64,000 bases of DNA from DATEFF01 sp964586395 (lineage in GTDB: Bacteria > Patescibacteriota > Saccharimonadia > Saccharimonadales > EFPC-124): contig CAZPGP010000001.1 in the NCBI GenBank assembly GCA_964586395.1, positions 1 through 64,000 on the forward strand, given 5' to 3'. The notes beneath the pieces are model-generated. The model saw only the letters and a program-made list of their open reading frames with translations. It did no database searches and was not told the DNA's origin. This document shows, piece by piece, positions 53,933 to 63,263 of this stretch. The position numbers and the translations under genes were made by a program. Position 1 is the first letter of the stretch, and each line of letters begins with the position of its first letter.

Positions 53933-54307
53933 CTACTTGTTGAAAATGTTGTTTACGAAGTTAATCGTAATGTTGACTGCCCCACCGACGACGTTGCCGA
54001 TCTGGATCCAGACGTTGTTGTCTACGTTAACGTTGCCGCCACCGTAGCCGCTACCGCCGTTTTGGCCGTTACCATTGTTGGTACCAACGTTGGTTCGTTG
54101 CTGAACGCCGAGGTTCACACCGCCAACACTTGGGGTGTTGCCGTTGTTGCCACCATTGTTGTGACTGTTACCGTTACCGTGGCCATTGCCATGGCCGTTG
54201 TCGCTCGTTGCCGACACAGAGGCAAATGCGCCTGTGCTGAGCGAGAGAGTTGCTACTGCGAAACCGCTCAAGAGCAGTTTCTTCACTGCAAACTTCTTTG
54301 TGGTCAT
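53933..54307 (-). CDS. Secreted Asn/Gly-rich low-complexity protein
   Basis: A 124-aa protein with a signal peptide (about residues 1-29, ending TGAFASVS). Residues 34-58 are a His/Asn/Gly-rich run; the middle has NGNGQNGGSGYGGG; the C-terminus is a Val/Asn/Ile beta-like segment (NVVGGAVNITINFVNNIF). The composition resembles self-assembling or amyloid-like surface proteins, but no curli repeat is present. GGAGGAG precedes the ATG, and a promoter lies at 54358-54386. Function unknown. Confidence 0.72.
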   Translation of the reverse strand: MTTKKFAVKKLLLSGFAVATLSLSTGAFASVSATSDNGHGNGHGNGNSHNNGGNNGNTPSVGGVNLGVQQRTNVGTNNGNGQNGGSGYGGGNVNVDNNVWIQIGNVVGGAVNITINFVNNIFNK

Positions 54308-54357
54308 AGGCTTTTTTTACTCCTCCGAAAATCATTAATTTTTTACCCACGCACGCC

Positions 54358-54386
54358 AATGTAGCAAAGACGTATTTTTGACACAA
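54358..54386 (-). promoter_or_regulatory. Promoter of the Asn/Gly-rich secreted protein gene
   Basis: On the minus strand TTGTGT (54381-54386) and TG-C-TACATT (hexamer 54358-54363) are spaced by 17 bases, about 50 bases before the start codon. Confidence 0.5.
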
Positions 54387-54420
54387 GCGAGATATTTATA
54401 TTGACCCTAGTCGATGATTT

Positions 54421-54864
54421 TTAGTGTTTTTTGAACCACACTCGCCTAGCAGATTTCAGTTCTAGCGCAAGCGAAATTGCCCCTATGGCAAGCAGGATGT
54501 ACGCAAGAACAGCCAAGCCTTTCGCAAGGTCAGCAGAGGCGGCTAATTGCGCGCCAACCATGAACAAAAGGGCCATCAATGCGAGTGCAAAAGTACCGCT
54601 ACTAGACCACTTCATAATGATCGCGGCAAGCCCGTAGACCACCAAAATGACTATTCCGTAAAGCCCAATCAAAGCCAACCCAAACAACACCGGACTCGCC
54701 AGGACGCTAACTATCAGCACCCACGGGACCACGCGGCGCTTCTTCACATTCGGGAGCTTAGTAAACCGCGCGCCGGTGCCTTCAGCCACGGGCGTCGCCG
54801 ACCGCGAACTCGCGGCGGGAGGTGTTTTTGAGGCCGGTGGTCGGAATGAATCGATACTCTTCAT
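54421..54864 (-). CDS. Hypothetical membrane protein at the end of the glycan cluster
   Basis: A 147-aa protein. The first ~45 residues are polar, Pro/Ser/Ala-rich and basic; three or four hydrophobic segments follow (about 46-70, 72-87, 90-110 and 112-132). No known domain is seen. AGGAG lies 4 bases before the ATG. It begins 14 bases after the large membrane protein gene at 54879 and is probably its co-transcribed partner. Confidence 0.62.
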   Translation of the reverse strand: MKSIDSFRPPASKTPPAASSRSATPVAEGTGARFTKLPNVKKRRVVPWVLIVSVLASPVLFGLALIGLYGIVILVVYGLAAIIMKWSSSGTFALALMALLFMVGAQLAASADLAKGLAVLAYILLAIGAISLALELKSARRVWFKKH

Positions 54865-54878
54865 GTTCTCCTATCCTA

Positions 54879-56483
54879 TCATCTTGCAAGCTTGTACAGC
54901 CTGAGATTGGGGCCGTCGTACAGGACCGTAACGCCCGGCTCGCGGTCGATGTACTCGTATTCTGCCCAGTCGAGGTCCTTATTCAGGACGATATAGCCAA
55001 TATCCAAGTCCCGAAGTCGCTTGGTCACTGATTGGCCGCCCAGACCGGCGGGCAGAACTCCCTCCTGCACAGTCTCACGAGTCCTGTCGCGCGTCTGCGG
55101 CCGCACGCCGGGCAGTTCTGGGTCATCGCTCGTCACAACCGCGCGGTCGTAAAATGTGTGAGCTGGACTGGCGATAATGCGTCCGTCCGTAAAACCGTAG
55201 CTCATGTAAAGATGCCACGGCAGAATCAACGTTTTGGCGTCATCAGATTGCTGATTCAGAATTTGGTTAGTCCGGTACCAGTCCAGCGGATAATTTGTCG
55301 GCCTCAGCTGACCAGCCGCGCCCCACAGCATTACTGGTGTGTAGGCGAGGACTAAGCCGCCGAGCACAACCGTTGCAACAAACCGTGCTCGCACCTTGGC
55401 AAGGAGCCAGGTCGTCGCCCAAGCCAACAGATACGCGGCCACCAATGCCCAGACTGCGGCAAACTTCTGCGGCTCACGGTAACCAGCCATGAACGGCAGA
55501 ATCCGGCCCAACTCACCCGCCAGTCCAACGGCCAAAAGTATCGACAGCAGACCGGCCAGCAAAACCCAGGCTGCAACTTCGCGCTGTCGTCGCCATGCTC
55601 GAACAGCGCCAAAAATCATCAACGCCAACAAAACAAAGTACACAAATCCCCACGCCCCATGCGATTCCAGCGGCACCATATATAGGCCTCGCGTCTCCTG
55701 CCAAAAGCCCAGCAAACCCAGGACCGATCCGACCTGGCTCGTACCAACCGCATCAACAGTCGCAAAAGCCTGGCTACCAGAGGCCGAGAATGTCGCAAGC
55801 GACGACGCAATCCTCCCCTGTCCCAACAACGTTGGCACCAGCCAATACAGGCTTGCGACCACGAAGAGACCGACCGTAATACCCATATACTTCAAAAGTA
55901 GCTGAAGCTGCTTCCAGTTCCCCGCCCTTGATGCGAGCGCCACGAGCATCAACAGCGCTGCATAGCCAACCGAGTGTATTGAGACGATACTCATCGCTAT
56001 CAGCCAGAGTCCAAGCTGAAGCGCCGCACGTCCGCTCGGAGCCAGAACCAACGCTAGCAAACTCCGCGCGAACCACGGCAACAGCGCATAACCGAGCCAC
56101 ACGCCCCACTGTCCCGCCATGAGGCGATCGTAGACGAAAGGGTTGACCATATAGAATGTCGAGGCCACATATGTCGCCCATTGCCAATGCCGTGCCTCGA
56201 CGGGCTTCAACGACGCCAACAGCCGATGCATACCGATGCCGCTCAGAAGCAGACAGGCGAACAACATCAGCTTCTGCACCATGTCGGCCGGCAACACAAT
56301 ATCAAGCACATGCAGCAGGGCGTAGAGCGGCCAGGTGTTATCGACGTGATCTGGCAGTCGCAAGATCGGCGTAAAAACCATGTCCATACTCAGCACATAA
56401 CCCGGCGCCAGCAACGGCCCTATGACCAGCAACGCGAGGCCGAGATACGGAGCGTACGGCAGGAATCGACGCAATAGCTGCAT
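54879..56483 (-). CDS. Large polytopic membrane protein, GT-C/YfhO-like
   Basis: A 534-aa protein with about 12 transmembrane helices and a C-terminal outer domain (about residues 400-534) that contains a YIVLNKDLDWAEYEYI segment and ends in LRLYKLAR. The layout resembles GT-C-fold glycosyltransferases and YfhO-like proteins that use lipid-linked sugars. No classical DXD motif is obvious, so activity is inferred from context. The start at 56483 lies 1 base after the stop of the upstream gene; a longer frame overlapping that gene is less likely. Confidence 0.65.
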   Translation of the reverse strand: MQLLRRFLPYAPYLGLALLVIGPLLAPGYVLSMDMVFTPILRLPDHVDNTWPLYALLHVLDIVLPADMVQKLMLFACLLLSGIGMHRLLASLKPVEARHWQWATYVASTFYMVNPFVYDRLMAGQWGVWLGYALLPWFARSLLALVLAPSGRAALQLGLWLIAMSIVSIHSVGYAALLMLVALASRAGNWKQLQLLLKYMGITVGLFVVASLYWLVPTLLGQGRIASSLATFSASGSQAFATVDAVGTSQVGSVLGLLGFWQETRGLYMVPLESHGAWGFVYFVLLALMIFGAVRAWRRQREVAAWVLLAGLLSILLAVGLAGELGRILPFMAGYREPQKFAAVWALVAAYLLAWATTWLLAKVRARFVATVVLGGLVLAYTPVMLWGAAGQLRPTNYPLDWYRTNQILNQQSDDAKTLILPWHLYMSYGFTDGRIIASPAHTFYDRAVVTSDDPELPGVRPQTRDRTRETVQEGVLPAGLGGQSVTKRLRDLDIGYIVLNKDLDWAEYEYIDREPGVTVLYDGPNLRLYKLAR

Positions 56484-56484
56484 G

Positions 56485-59400
56485 TTATTTCTTCCTGCGG
56501 CGCACAAGCGGGTGCTGGTAGACACCCTCTGACTCGACCTGTTGGCGAGCCTTTCGATGCGTCAACGCGATATAGCCGCCAGCCACCACGAGTGTTCCGA
56601 TAGACAGGATTCGATTCACTTCAAACCATCGCTGAGGCACGAACTCGGCCAGAAGCTCTATATCGTAACTGCCGTCGGGATTCTTGTGACAGCCAGTCGG
56701 GCTATTCGCACATATCGCGGCCGGATCGATCAGCCAGCCGTTGGCATAGCCGCTCGCCATAAAATGCTCGCCCACTGGTTGAACCTTTGCCCCAGGCTGC
56801 CAACTCTGCGCTGCACCGTCACGGAGCTCCAATCGCCAGGACGGATGATATGACTCACTGAGCAGTAACGTGAAGTGGCCAGTCGCGCCCCGAACCGTTA
56901 CCGTGCGATGCGTTTCGCCGTCGTTGGTAAACTCGATCTTCTGCGGCAAGGCTTGCGCAGCCTTTGGCTCGCCAACCACATAGAATTGCTGGTTGATCGG
57001 TGGAATAGCGACGAGCTTAACGTTATCAAAACGCACCTTGTTGTTAGTGGTTCCGTTGCTTTCGTAGGCGTGCAGGAAGAGCTTCATGCTGGTCGACGAC
57101 GGCGATGTAATCTTGGTTGTGTAGATGTGCCAACCATTTTTTTGTGGCGTGAAACGATCCTGCGAACCAGCTTCGACACCATCAAACTCACCGTAGTAAC
57201 CGATCTGACCTTCCCCATCTGCTTGGTAATCGAACGACAACAAATACTCCGTTCCCGGTTCGATATTCACGTTGGTGTACGTGCAGGCGGTGTGATGTGC
57301 GGCCTCCAACTCCAGCGATTGATTGCCGTCAGACTTTGCGTTCGTCGTTGTGCGCATATCGATCTTAGGCGATTTATCGTAGTTGTTGCAGTCAAAGACT
57401 TTCTTACGCCACGGACCATCCTCGAACGAACCGTTGTTAACGACGTTTTTGAAATCGTACGTCTTGTCGACGTAATGGAACGTGTTTTTGCCGCCGCTCA
57501 AGTCGTACGTTTTGTACGCCGTGTTGGAGATCTGAATCGGAAAGTCACCTACCTTGGAAAGCTCCACCATGCTGACGTTGTCGTAGCGATTGATAGTCGG
57601 CTGATCCTCGTTGCTCCCCTGCGCGTGCACAAAGAGTTGCCCGCTCGACACGTCCTGTGGCGTGATGATTGGGTACGAGGCGGTATGCCATTTGTCGTCA
57701 GAAATGGTCTGGAAACGCTTCAGCGCGTTCTCGTCGGAATTGTTGAACCGCAGATAGAAACTCGCCGTTTCGGCATTTGGACTCTGGTAATCGTAGTTCA
57801 GCAAGTACAGCGAGTTACCTTTCATCTGGAAACCAGTGGACGTGCAAGCGTCGTGATGTTTAGCACTTAATTCGAGTGACTTCTTGCCTGCGCTGGCGGT
57901 ATCGGTGCTTTGCTTCATGCTGATCTCGGGCTTGTCGTCAAAGTTATTGCAGTCGCCCACGTTCTGACTCCACAGGCCGGGTTCGAACGATGGATTCGTC
58001 ACGAGATTGCCCGATACGTCCGCGAACAACTCCAACGCATTATTACTGCCAAGTCGTCCAACGACCTCTCCGCCATCGCGCTTCAGCGGCTTGAGCGTTG
58101 TGCCAAGACCGACGTAGTATTGCTTGCCGGGTGGCATCTTTATCTGGGAAATCACCATTGGTTCAGCCGTCAGCCCGTCCGACACGAGCTGTCCGTTGGC
58201 GTAGAATTTGCCAGGATTGGCCGCAAAGAATGTAACGACGCCGTCAACCGCCTGGTAAGCGATGGTGCTTGGAACGCTCGTGGCGTAGAGCTTGGCGGGC
58301 TTAGCTGGATCGATGTCGATGGTTTCGGTCAGCGACTTGCCAGCATTGTCGATGAGCCCTGGGCTAGCGTTGGCCAGCAGCGGTTTCAGCGAGCCGGCAT
58401 TCTCGGGCACGCGTGAAATTGTCTTATCTATGTAGTCATAGGTCTGATCGGGGAATGCCAGTGTCATGAACGTCCGCGCTAATTCGCCATCGTCCTTAGA
58501 GTCGACGGCATAGAGCTTGTCGACGGCCGTGATGCGCGGCGTCGGGTTGGTTACTTCCAATATGTGATCGCTCACCCGCTTTAATTTGTCTGGATTCGCG
58601 GCCAACAGCTGGTCGAAAAAGTCAGGATTGTTCTTGATCCATCCGATGTTGCCGTCGTAGGTACTCGGAGGAACGTAGCGGTCATAGAAAGATTCGTAAA
58701 TATCACTGAAGTCGTAAATATAGCGAACATTATACGGCTTCAGCACGTCGATATTGCGCGTCGATAACAGCTGATACTGCATGGACAGTTTGAAGTCCTG
58801 CGGCTTTACAGAGTTCTTTATAAACTCGTTGAGGCTATAGGTCGAAAAGCCATCGTGACCACTGTTGCGCATCGGCAGGTTGGATTGAAACGCACGCGGA
58901 AAGTCCTTAAACGAATATTGACCAAAGAATGGATAGGCCAAGATGCGCCCGTTTGGCTCGGGGTGCTTCTGGTCGAATTCCTTGAACTCGTTGAACTTGC
59001 CGCGAGCTGACGCAAAGTCGATCGACTGGGCATTAGTCTGGAAGCGCAGAAAGCTTAAACCTACCACAATTACCAGCCAGACCACGATTGCGCCCTTCAT
59101 AAATCCGCGCGGCATCAATCGGCCCAACAAGACCAACAGCACTAATACGATCACCGGCGCAAAGTGCCCAACTTCGCGGAACATCGGATACAGCGTCGTC
59201 AACGGACCGAGATTGAGCAGCTGGAACAAGCCAGTCGCCAGGAATAGCATTACCAGCATAAATGTCAGCAACCACACATCCTCCATCTGCTTGCCCTTAT
59301 GCCGCAGCAACGCCACAACCATCAGCACAAAGAGTAGACCGTACAGCAACAGCTCGTATACGCCGTAGAATTTATTGATCAACGTCGCCTTGGAAAACGA

Positions 59401-60192
59401 GAAGTTAAAGCTATTCAGGTACTCACTATTACTCGCTGCGCGGAAGGTACCCTTAGTCGCCTCGCCACTAATACTCGCGATATCGGCCCCGCCAAACGCA
59501 AAGTTACTCAACCATACCGCATTAATCAGTAACGGCGGCAAAAGCAGTGGTGCCAGAAACTTCCAGCGCCACATATCCGGCCGAAACACGAAGTACAAAA
59601 CAATTAGCCCGGCGGCAATTGCCAAGAACTGAATCTGCGCGCCTATCAGCGCCCACAGCAGCCCAACTACAACCGCGCTGCGAATGTTCGGCCGGAACCG
59701 GTGCAGCAGGAACCATACCATATATATAAGAATCACGTACGAAATCATGTAGTCGATGTGCCCAGCGGTGAACTTGTAGAACATCGTCGGATTCACAAAC
59801 GCCGCAAGCCCCAGCAAGAATGCAATCCACGGCTTGCAGTGATTGCGCGCAATCAGATACACGCCAAAACCACCCGCCGTGAACAGCGAGATCAACAATC
59901 CATACAGCAACCACTCTGGCTGCAACCAACTGAACAATGAGATAACCCACCGCACAAAATAGTCCGACGAATACCCCAGCGGACTGCCCTGCGCCAGCGG
60001 CGTCCATGACTCAGACGCGCGGCCAAAGAAATTCCCAACCTGCTCGGCGTAGTACGGAAAACTCCAGTCCCAGTACTGACCGACGCCACGCGCAGCCTGG
60101 CTCAGTAGTACCGCAAAAAACACCGTGTACAGCAACACAACCAGCCGATTACCGCGCGGCAAGAACCGTTTGAATGTTTCCAGTTTACTCAT
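56485..60192 (-). CDS. Very large GT-C-like membrane protein with twin carbohydrate-binding-like modules
   Basis: About 1235 aa. The first ~390 residues hold about 12 transmembrane helices with an early Trp/Tyr-rich loop (WDWSFPYYAEQ), similar to arabinofuranosyltransferase/YfhO-like GT-C proteins. The outer part contains two related beta-sandwich modules beginning TNPSFEPGLW (about residue 745) and NNGSFEDGPW (about residue 930), each with a DCNN and a HHxAC motif, like CBM4/9-type modules. A final helix near residue 1210 returns to the membrane. The ATG at 60192 overlaps the end of the pyruvyl transferase gene by 8 bases. It probably transfers sugars from a lipid donor to a surface glycan. 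Confidence 0.72.
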   Translation of the reverse strand: MSKLETFKRFLPRGNRLVVLLYTVFFAVLLSQAARGVGQYWDWSFPYYAEQVGNFFGRASESWTPLAQGSPLGYSSDYFVRWVISLFSWLQPEWLLYGLLISLFTAGGFGVYLIARNHCKPWIAFLLGLAAFVNPTMFYKFTAGHIDYMISYVILIYMVWFLLHRFRPNIRSAVVVGLLWALIGAQIQFLAIAAGLIVLYFVFRPDMWRWKFLAPLLLPPLLINAVWLSNFAFGGADIASISGEATKGTFRAASNSEYLNSFNFSFSKATLINKFYGVYELLLYGLLFVLMVVALLRHKGKQMEDVWLLTFMLVMLFLATGLFQLLNLGPLTTLYPMFREVGHFAPVIVLVLLVLLGRLMPRGFMKGAIVVWLVIVVGLSFLRFQTNAQSIDFASARGKFNEFKEFDQKHPEPNGRILAYPFFGQYSFKDFPRAFQSNLPMRNSGHDGFSTYSLNEFIKNSVKPQDFKLSMQYQLLSTRNIDVLKPYNVRYIYDFSDIYESFYDRYVPPSTYDGNIGWIKNNPDFFDQLLAANPDKLKRVSDHILEVTNPTPRITAVDKLYAVDSKDDGELARTFMTLAFPDQTYDYIDKTISRVPENAGSLKPLLANASPGLIDNAGKSLTETIDIDPAKPAKLYATSVPSTIAYQAVDGVVTFFAANPGKFYANGQLVSDGLTAEPMVISQIKMPPGKQYYVGLGTTLKPLKRDGGEVVGRLGSNNALELFADVSGNLVTNPSFEPGLWSQNVGDCNNFDDKPEISMKQSTDTASAGKKSLELSAKHHDACTSTGFQMKGNSLYLLNYDYQSPNAETASFYLRFNNSDENALKRFQTISDDKWHTASYPIITPQDVSSGQLFVHAQGSNEDQPTINRYDNVSMVELSKVGDFPIQISNTAYKTYDLSGGKNTFHYVDKTYDFKNVVNNGSFEDGPWRKKVFDCNNYDKSPKIDMRTTTNAKSDGNQSLELEAAHHTACTYTNVNIEPGTEYLLSFDYQADGEGQIGYYGEFDGVEAGSQDRFTPQKNGWHIYTTKITSPSSTSMKLFLHAYESNGTTNNKVRFDNVKLVAIPPINQQFYVVGEPKAAQALPQKIEFTNDGETHRTVTVRGATGHFTLLLSESYHPSWRLELRDGAAQSWQPGAKVQPVGEHFMASGYANGWLIDPAAICANSPTGCHKNPDGSYDIELLAEFVPQRWFEVNRILSIGTLVVAGGYIALTHRKARQQVESEGVYQHPLVRRRKK

Positions 60193-61297
60193 ATTGCGCT
60201 GCAAATGCTTGGTAAGCTTCCTTCTGAGCTAAGTTGCGCTGGCTGGCGTCGTAGAATTTTTGGGCAACGCGATCATAATTGTCATACATATACTGGAATG
60301 CGACCTTTAGCTCGTCCAGTTCATCTAGCTCGATGTAATAGTCGCCAATCTCGTTATCGCGGAAGAACGAGCTAACTTTAGCGCGGTACGCAATGCCCAA
60401 ACACGGCGCGGCATTGAACGTCGCCAGAATGTTGGCATGCAGACGAGTGCCAATGACGAGGTCGAAACTGCCGAGCGTGTTGACCATGTCTTCCAGGCTT
60501 TTAGCCTTGTAGATTTCAACCGGGACCTTACCCTTCAACTGTTCCTGTACGCGCTCCGACGCCCATAAGTCATCATGCGATTCCTGCTCGCTGACGAGCA
60601 TTGGCAGCAGCACAACACGGAAGCGTTTGGGGTCAAGCGAATCGATGAATCCAGCAACACTTGCGGCAAGTTTCGGGAAGTTCTCCTCCGGATCCGGAAG
60701 GTGATACAGCAGCGAAATGCCAATCGTGAACGGCTCCTCTGGCGGCGGCATTTTGTGCAGGCGAGGTTTGTAATAGGGGAGATTGATGGCAAGGTCAGGC
60801 AGAACTTCCACGCCAGCCAGCCCTAAAACCTCGGCACTGCGACGCTCACGCGCGATTATCGTGTGACTCATTCCGGCCGATGCACGAGCAAGCTTCAGCG
60901 ACCAGCCCTTCAACCGACCGATGCCCGTACCAACGTAATGGATCTTCTTGCCAAATAGACGCGCCAACATGTTCAGCGCGATCATCTTGTACAACGATTG
61001 GCGTGGAAACTTATCGCCGTACAGTTCCACCCAGACATCGCCGCCAAAGTAGACGATGTTCTTAACTTCCATAAAGACCTTTAGCTTCTTGATTGCGTCG
61101 CTGCCGCTCGTCGTGCTAATTGTCTCGACTAGACCTTTAGCGCTTTCCGGCAGGAGCGAATCGTCAGCCGAGTTGATGTACAACTTGTGATTTGCAAACA
61201 GCTCAGATGCAGCCACCAGGAAAACATCGTCGCCCAAATTACCACGGCCATAGCTGCCAAGCAGGATCGTACTAGGTTTTTTACTCTTCTCTGTCAT
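60185..61297 (-). CDS. Polysaccharide pyruvyl transferase family protein (CsaB-like)
   Basis: A 370-aa protein. The N-terminal LLGSYGRGNLGDDVFL and the C-terminal DLVIGTRLHANILATF are the family hallmarks. Members add pyruvate ketals to cell-wall or capsular sugars, which in Gram-positives creates anchors for SLH-domain proteins. Whether it uses phosphoenolpyruvate here is inferred from the family. It lies between a GT4 gene (gap 2 bases) and the giant GT-C-like gene (overlap 8 bases), so it belongs to one glycan operon. Confidence 0.88.
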   Translation of the reverse strand: MTEKSKKPSTILLGSYGRGNLGDDVFLVAASELFANHKLYINSADDSLLPESAKGLVETISTTSGSDAIKKLKVFMEVKNIVYFGGDVWVELYGDKFPRQSLYKMIALNMLARLFGKKIHYVGTGIGRLKGWSLKLARASAGMSHTIIARERRSAEVLGLAGVEVLPDLAINLPYYKPRLHKMPPPEEPFTIGISLLYHLPDPEENFPKLAASVAGFIDSLDPKRFRVVLLPMLVSEQESHDDLWASERVQEQLKGKVPVEIYKAKSLEDMVNTLGSFDLVIGTRLHANILATFNAAPCLGIAYRAKVSSFFRDNEIGDYYIELDELDELKVAFQYMYDNYDRVAQKFYDASQRNLAQKEAYQAFAAQYE

Positions 61298-61299
61298 TA

Positions 61300-62430
61300 C
61301 TAACTCCCCATGAATTCGTATTCTTTGGATGCCACATGCTCGACGCGGAACTGGTCGGCGTAAGCTGCGACTTGTTGCTGTTCGGCCTGATAGTCGGCGG
61401 GCGATGCGGCGTACGACTGCAGCAGGTCGTGGACGGTTCGTCGCAGTATGTCTTCGTCCTTCAACGGCACGACATGCAGCTGTTCGCCAAACACTCCGGC
61501 GTACACCGGCAGGTCATACGCTACGACCGGCGTGCCGACGGCCAGCGCCTCTGCAATTGCTATTCCCCAACCCTCTTCAACGCTCGGGAACACAAACAGT
61601 TTGGCGCGAGACATAAGGTCGAACTTAACCTCGTCGCTCACGTATCCAGCCAACTCGATCGGCAGTTTTTGTTGTTTAATCAATTGCTCCAGACGCTTTT
61701 GCTCCGGACCAACACCGATCATGACCGCCTTAAAGTTCGGGACGCGATCCTTCAGCTCGACGCAAACTCGCACAAAATCATCCACGCCTTTCTGCGTCAC
61801 CAGCCGCCCACAAAAAGCGAGTGTAATGTCCTTCCGCGCGTAGGGACGCATGCCGGTCGTCGGATGGACAAAGTTACTGGACAGCAGAATCTGCTGCTTA
61901 CGGAATCCCATTTCGCGCAGACGATCAGCCACCGCTTGGTTAACCACGATCACCTTGCCAAACCCACGACGAATCATCCAGAAACATAACTTCTCCTGCA
62001 GGTTCGCCAGCTTGGTGTTGATATTGTCGGGCCGATCCATATCCTGGATGATGTGGTGAATGTACACCGTCTTGCTCTGGCGCGGTGTGTGTGCCACGAA
62101 CACCGGCAACACGTCTGGAAGGAAGTGCGAACTGGCGACGAGCATGTCGCTCTTGCCCACAAACCTATTCACCCGTTGGGCCGCCTGGAACGCACGCGCT
62201 GCATACATCAACGCAATCGACTGACGCAGCCGAGTGTCGGGGTGGGTGACGGTACGGATACGCTTAACCTCCGGATAGACCTTTTCTTGTCCATCACGGC
62301 GCGGCAGAACCAACAGCGGGTCAACCTTCACGCGGCTATCAACCAGCCAACCCAACAGACCGCTCATATGCATGTCACCGCCTGACACATCGCCGGTAAA
62401 GCAATTTCGGTATACGACTAATCGGTTCAC
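61300..62430 (-). CDS. Glycosyltransferase family 4 protein
   Basis: A 376-aa GT-B-fold enzyme. The C-terminal donor-binding part is clear: TLAFCGRLVTQKGVDDFVRV near residue 205 and the EX7E motif in FPSVEEGWGIAIAEALAVGTPVVAYD near residue 285. It probably adds a sugar from a nucleotide donor to a surface glycan. It overlaps the upstream GT2 gene by 4 bases. Confidence 0.9.
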   Translation of the reverse strand: MNRLVVYRNCFTGDVSGGDMHMSGLLGWLVDSRVKVDPLLVLPRRDGQEKVYPEVKRIRTVTHPDTRLRQSIALMYAARAFQAAQRVNRFVGKSDMLVASSHFLPDVLPVFVAHTPRQSKTVYIHHIIQDMDRPDNINTKLANLQEKLCFWMIRRGFGKVIVVNQAVADRLREMGFRKQQILLSSNFVHPTTGMRPYARKDITLAFCGRLVTQKGVDDFVRVCVELKDRVPNFKAVMIGVGPEQKRLEQLIKQQKLPIELAGYVSDEVKFDLMSRAKLFVFPSVEEGWGIAIAEALAVGTPVVAYDLPVYAGVFGEQLHVVPLKDEDILRRTVHDLLQSYAASPADYQAEQQQVAAYADQFRVEHVASKEYEFMGS

Positions 62431-63263
62431 GACTGCCCCTTCATTGCTCGGCTGGCCTTGAGATAGCCAAGGCCGCCAACAGCGTACTCAGCTGTTTTCA
62501 GCAGCAGCATACCGATGCCAACGTGTGGACGCTGGAGTAGTTTGCCAGGCTTGGAAAAGAACAATTTGTAGCGGGCGAGTGGCCCGGACTGATCAGTTAA
62601 TGCGGACTTGGTGGGGTTCTTGGCGAAATACTCACGGGCGTGTTGGGCGTAATAGTACATCTTGCCCACGGTTCGGCCGAAGTACAGGCGGCCTTCGTTG
62701 TGGCGGATAAACTCCGACGCGCGGGCGATCGGCGCAAGCGCGGCAATTCGGCGCGACAAGTCCCAATCTTCCCCGCCAGTCATTTCTTCGCTGTAACGGC
62801 CAGCCTTTTCGAACGCATCGCGGCGGAAAAACCGCGCAGCTTCAATTGAATCTTGGCCGACGTAGTACGAACGTTCCAATTGTTTGCACTGCGCCCAAAA
62901 TCCTTCGCCGAAAGATTCCTCAGGAATGATAACGCCGCCAACCTCAGGCTGACGTCGCACAACGTTGACACATGAGCTTACAACTTGCTCCCCTAATTCC
63001 ATGTCAGAATCAATGACCAACAAATAATCTCCATTCGCCCGCTCAGCTGCGTAATTCCGCTGGGCCGAACGCTCAGGACCTTTGTTGAAAACCAGGTCGG
63101 TATAGCGATGCGCAATCTCCTTGGTGTCGTCGCTCGAATTATTATCCACCACGATTAATTCGATACGTTTGTAGTCCTGCCCGGCAATTGAATTCAGGCA
63201 GGCGTCGAGCGTGGCATGGTTGTTGCGGGTGGTTACAATAACGGAAACGAGTGGGTCTTTCAT
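62427..63263 (-). CDS. Glycosyltransferase family 2 protein
   Basis: A 278-aa GT-A-fold enzyme with the GT2 start VSVIVTTRNNHATLDACLNSI, VVDNNSSDDT near residue 38, the DXD-like LVIDSDMELG near residue 84 and a GGEDWDLSRR acceptor-site motif near residue 168. Substrates are unknown. It overlaps both neighbours by 4 bases (ATGA type), showing tight translational coupling. Confidence 0.9.
   Translation of the reverse strand: MKDPLVSVIVTTRNNHATLDACLNSIAGQDYKRIELIVVDNNSSDDTKEIAHRYTDLVFNKGPERSAQRNYAAERANGDYLLVIDSDMELGEQVVSSCVNVVRRQPEVGGVIIPEESFGEGFWAQCKQLERSYYVGQDSIEAARFFRRDAFEKAGRYSEEMTGGEDWDLSRRIAALAPIARASEFIRHNEGRLYFGRTVGKMYYYAQHAREYFAKNPTKSALTDQSGPLARYKLFFSKPGKLLQRPHVGIGMLLLKTAEYAVGGLGYLKASRAMKGQS

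Noticed and set aside
56875..57870. 331-codon open frame opposite the giant GT-C-like gene
   Set aside because: Antisense shadow of a conserved-looking coding sequence, without promoter or ribosome-binding site.
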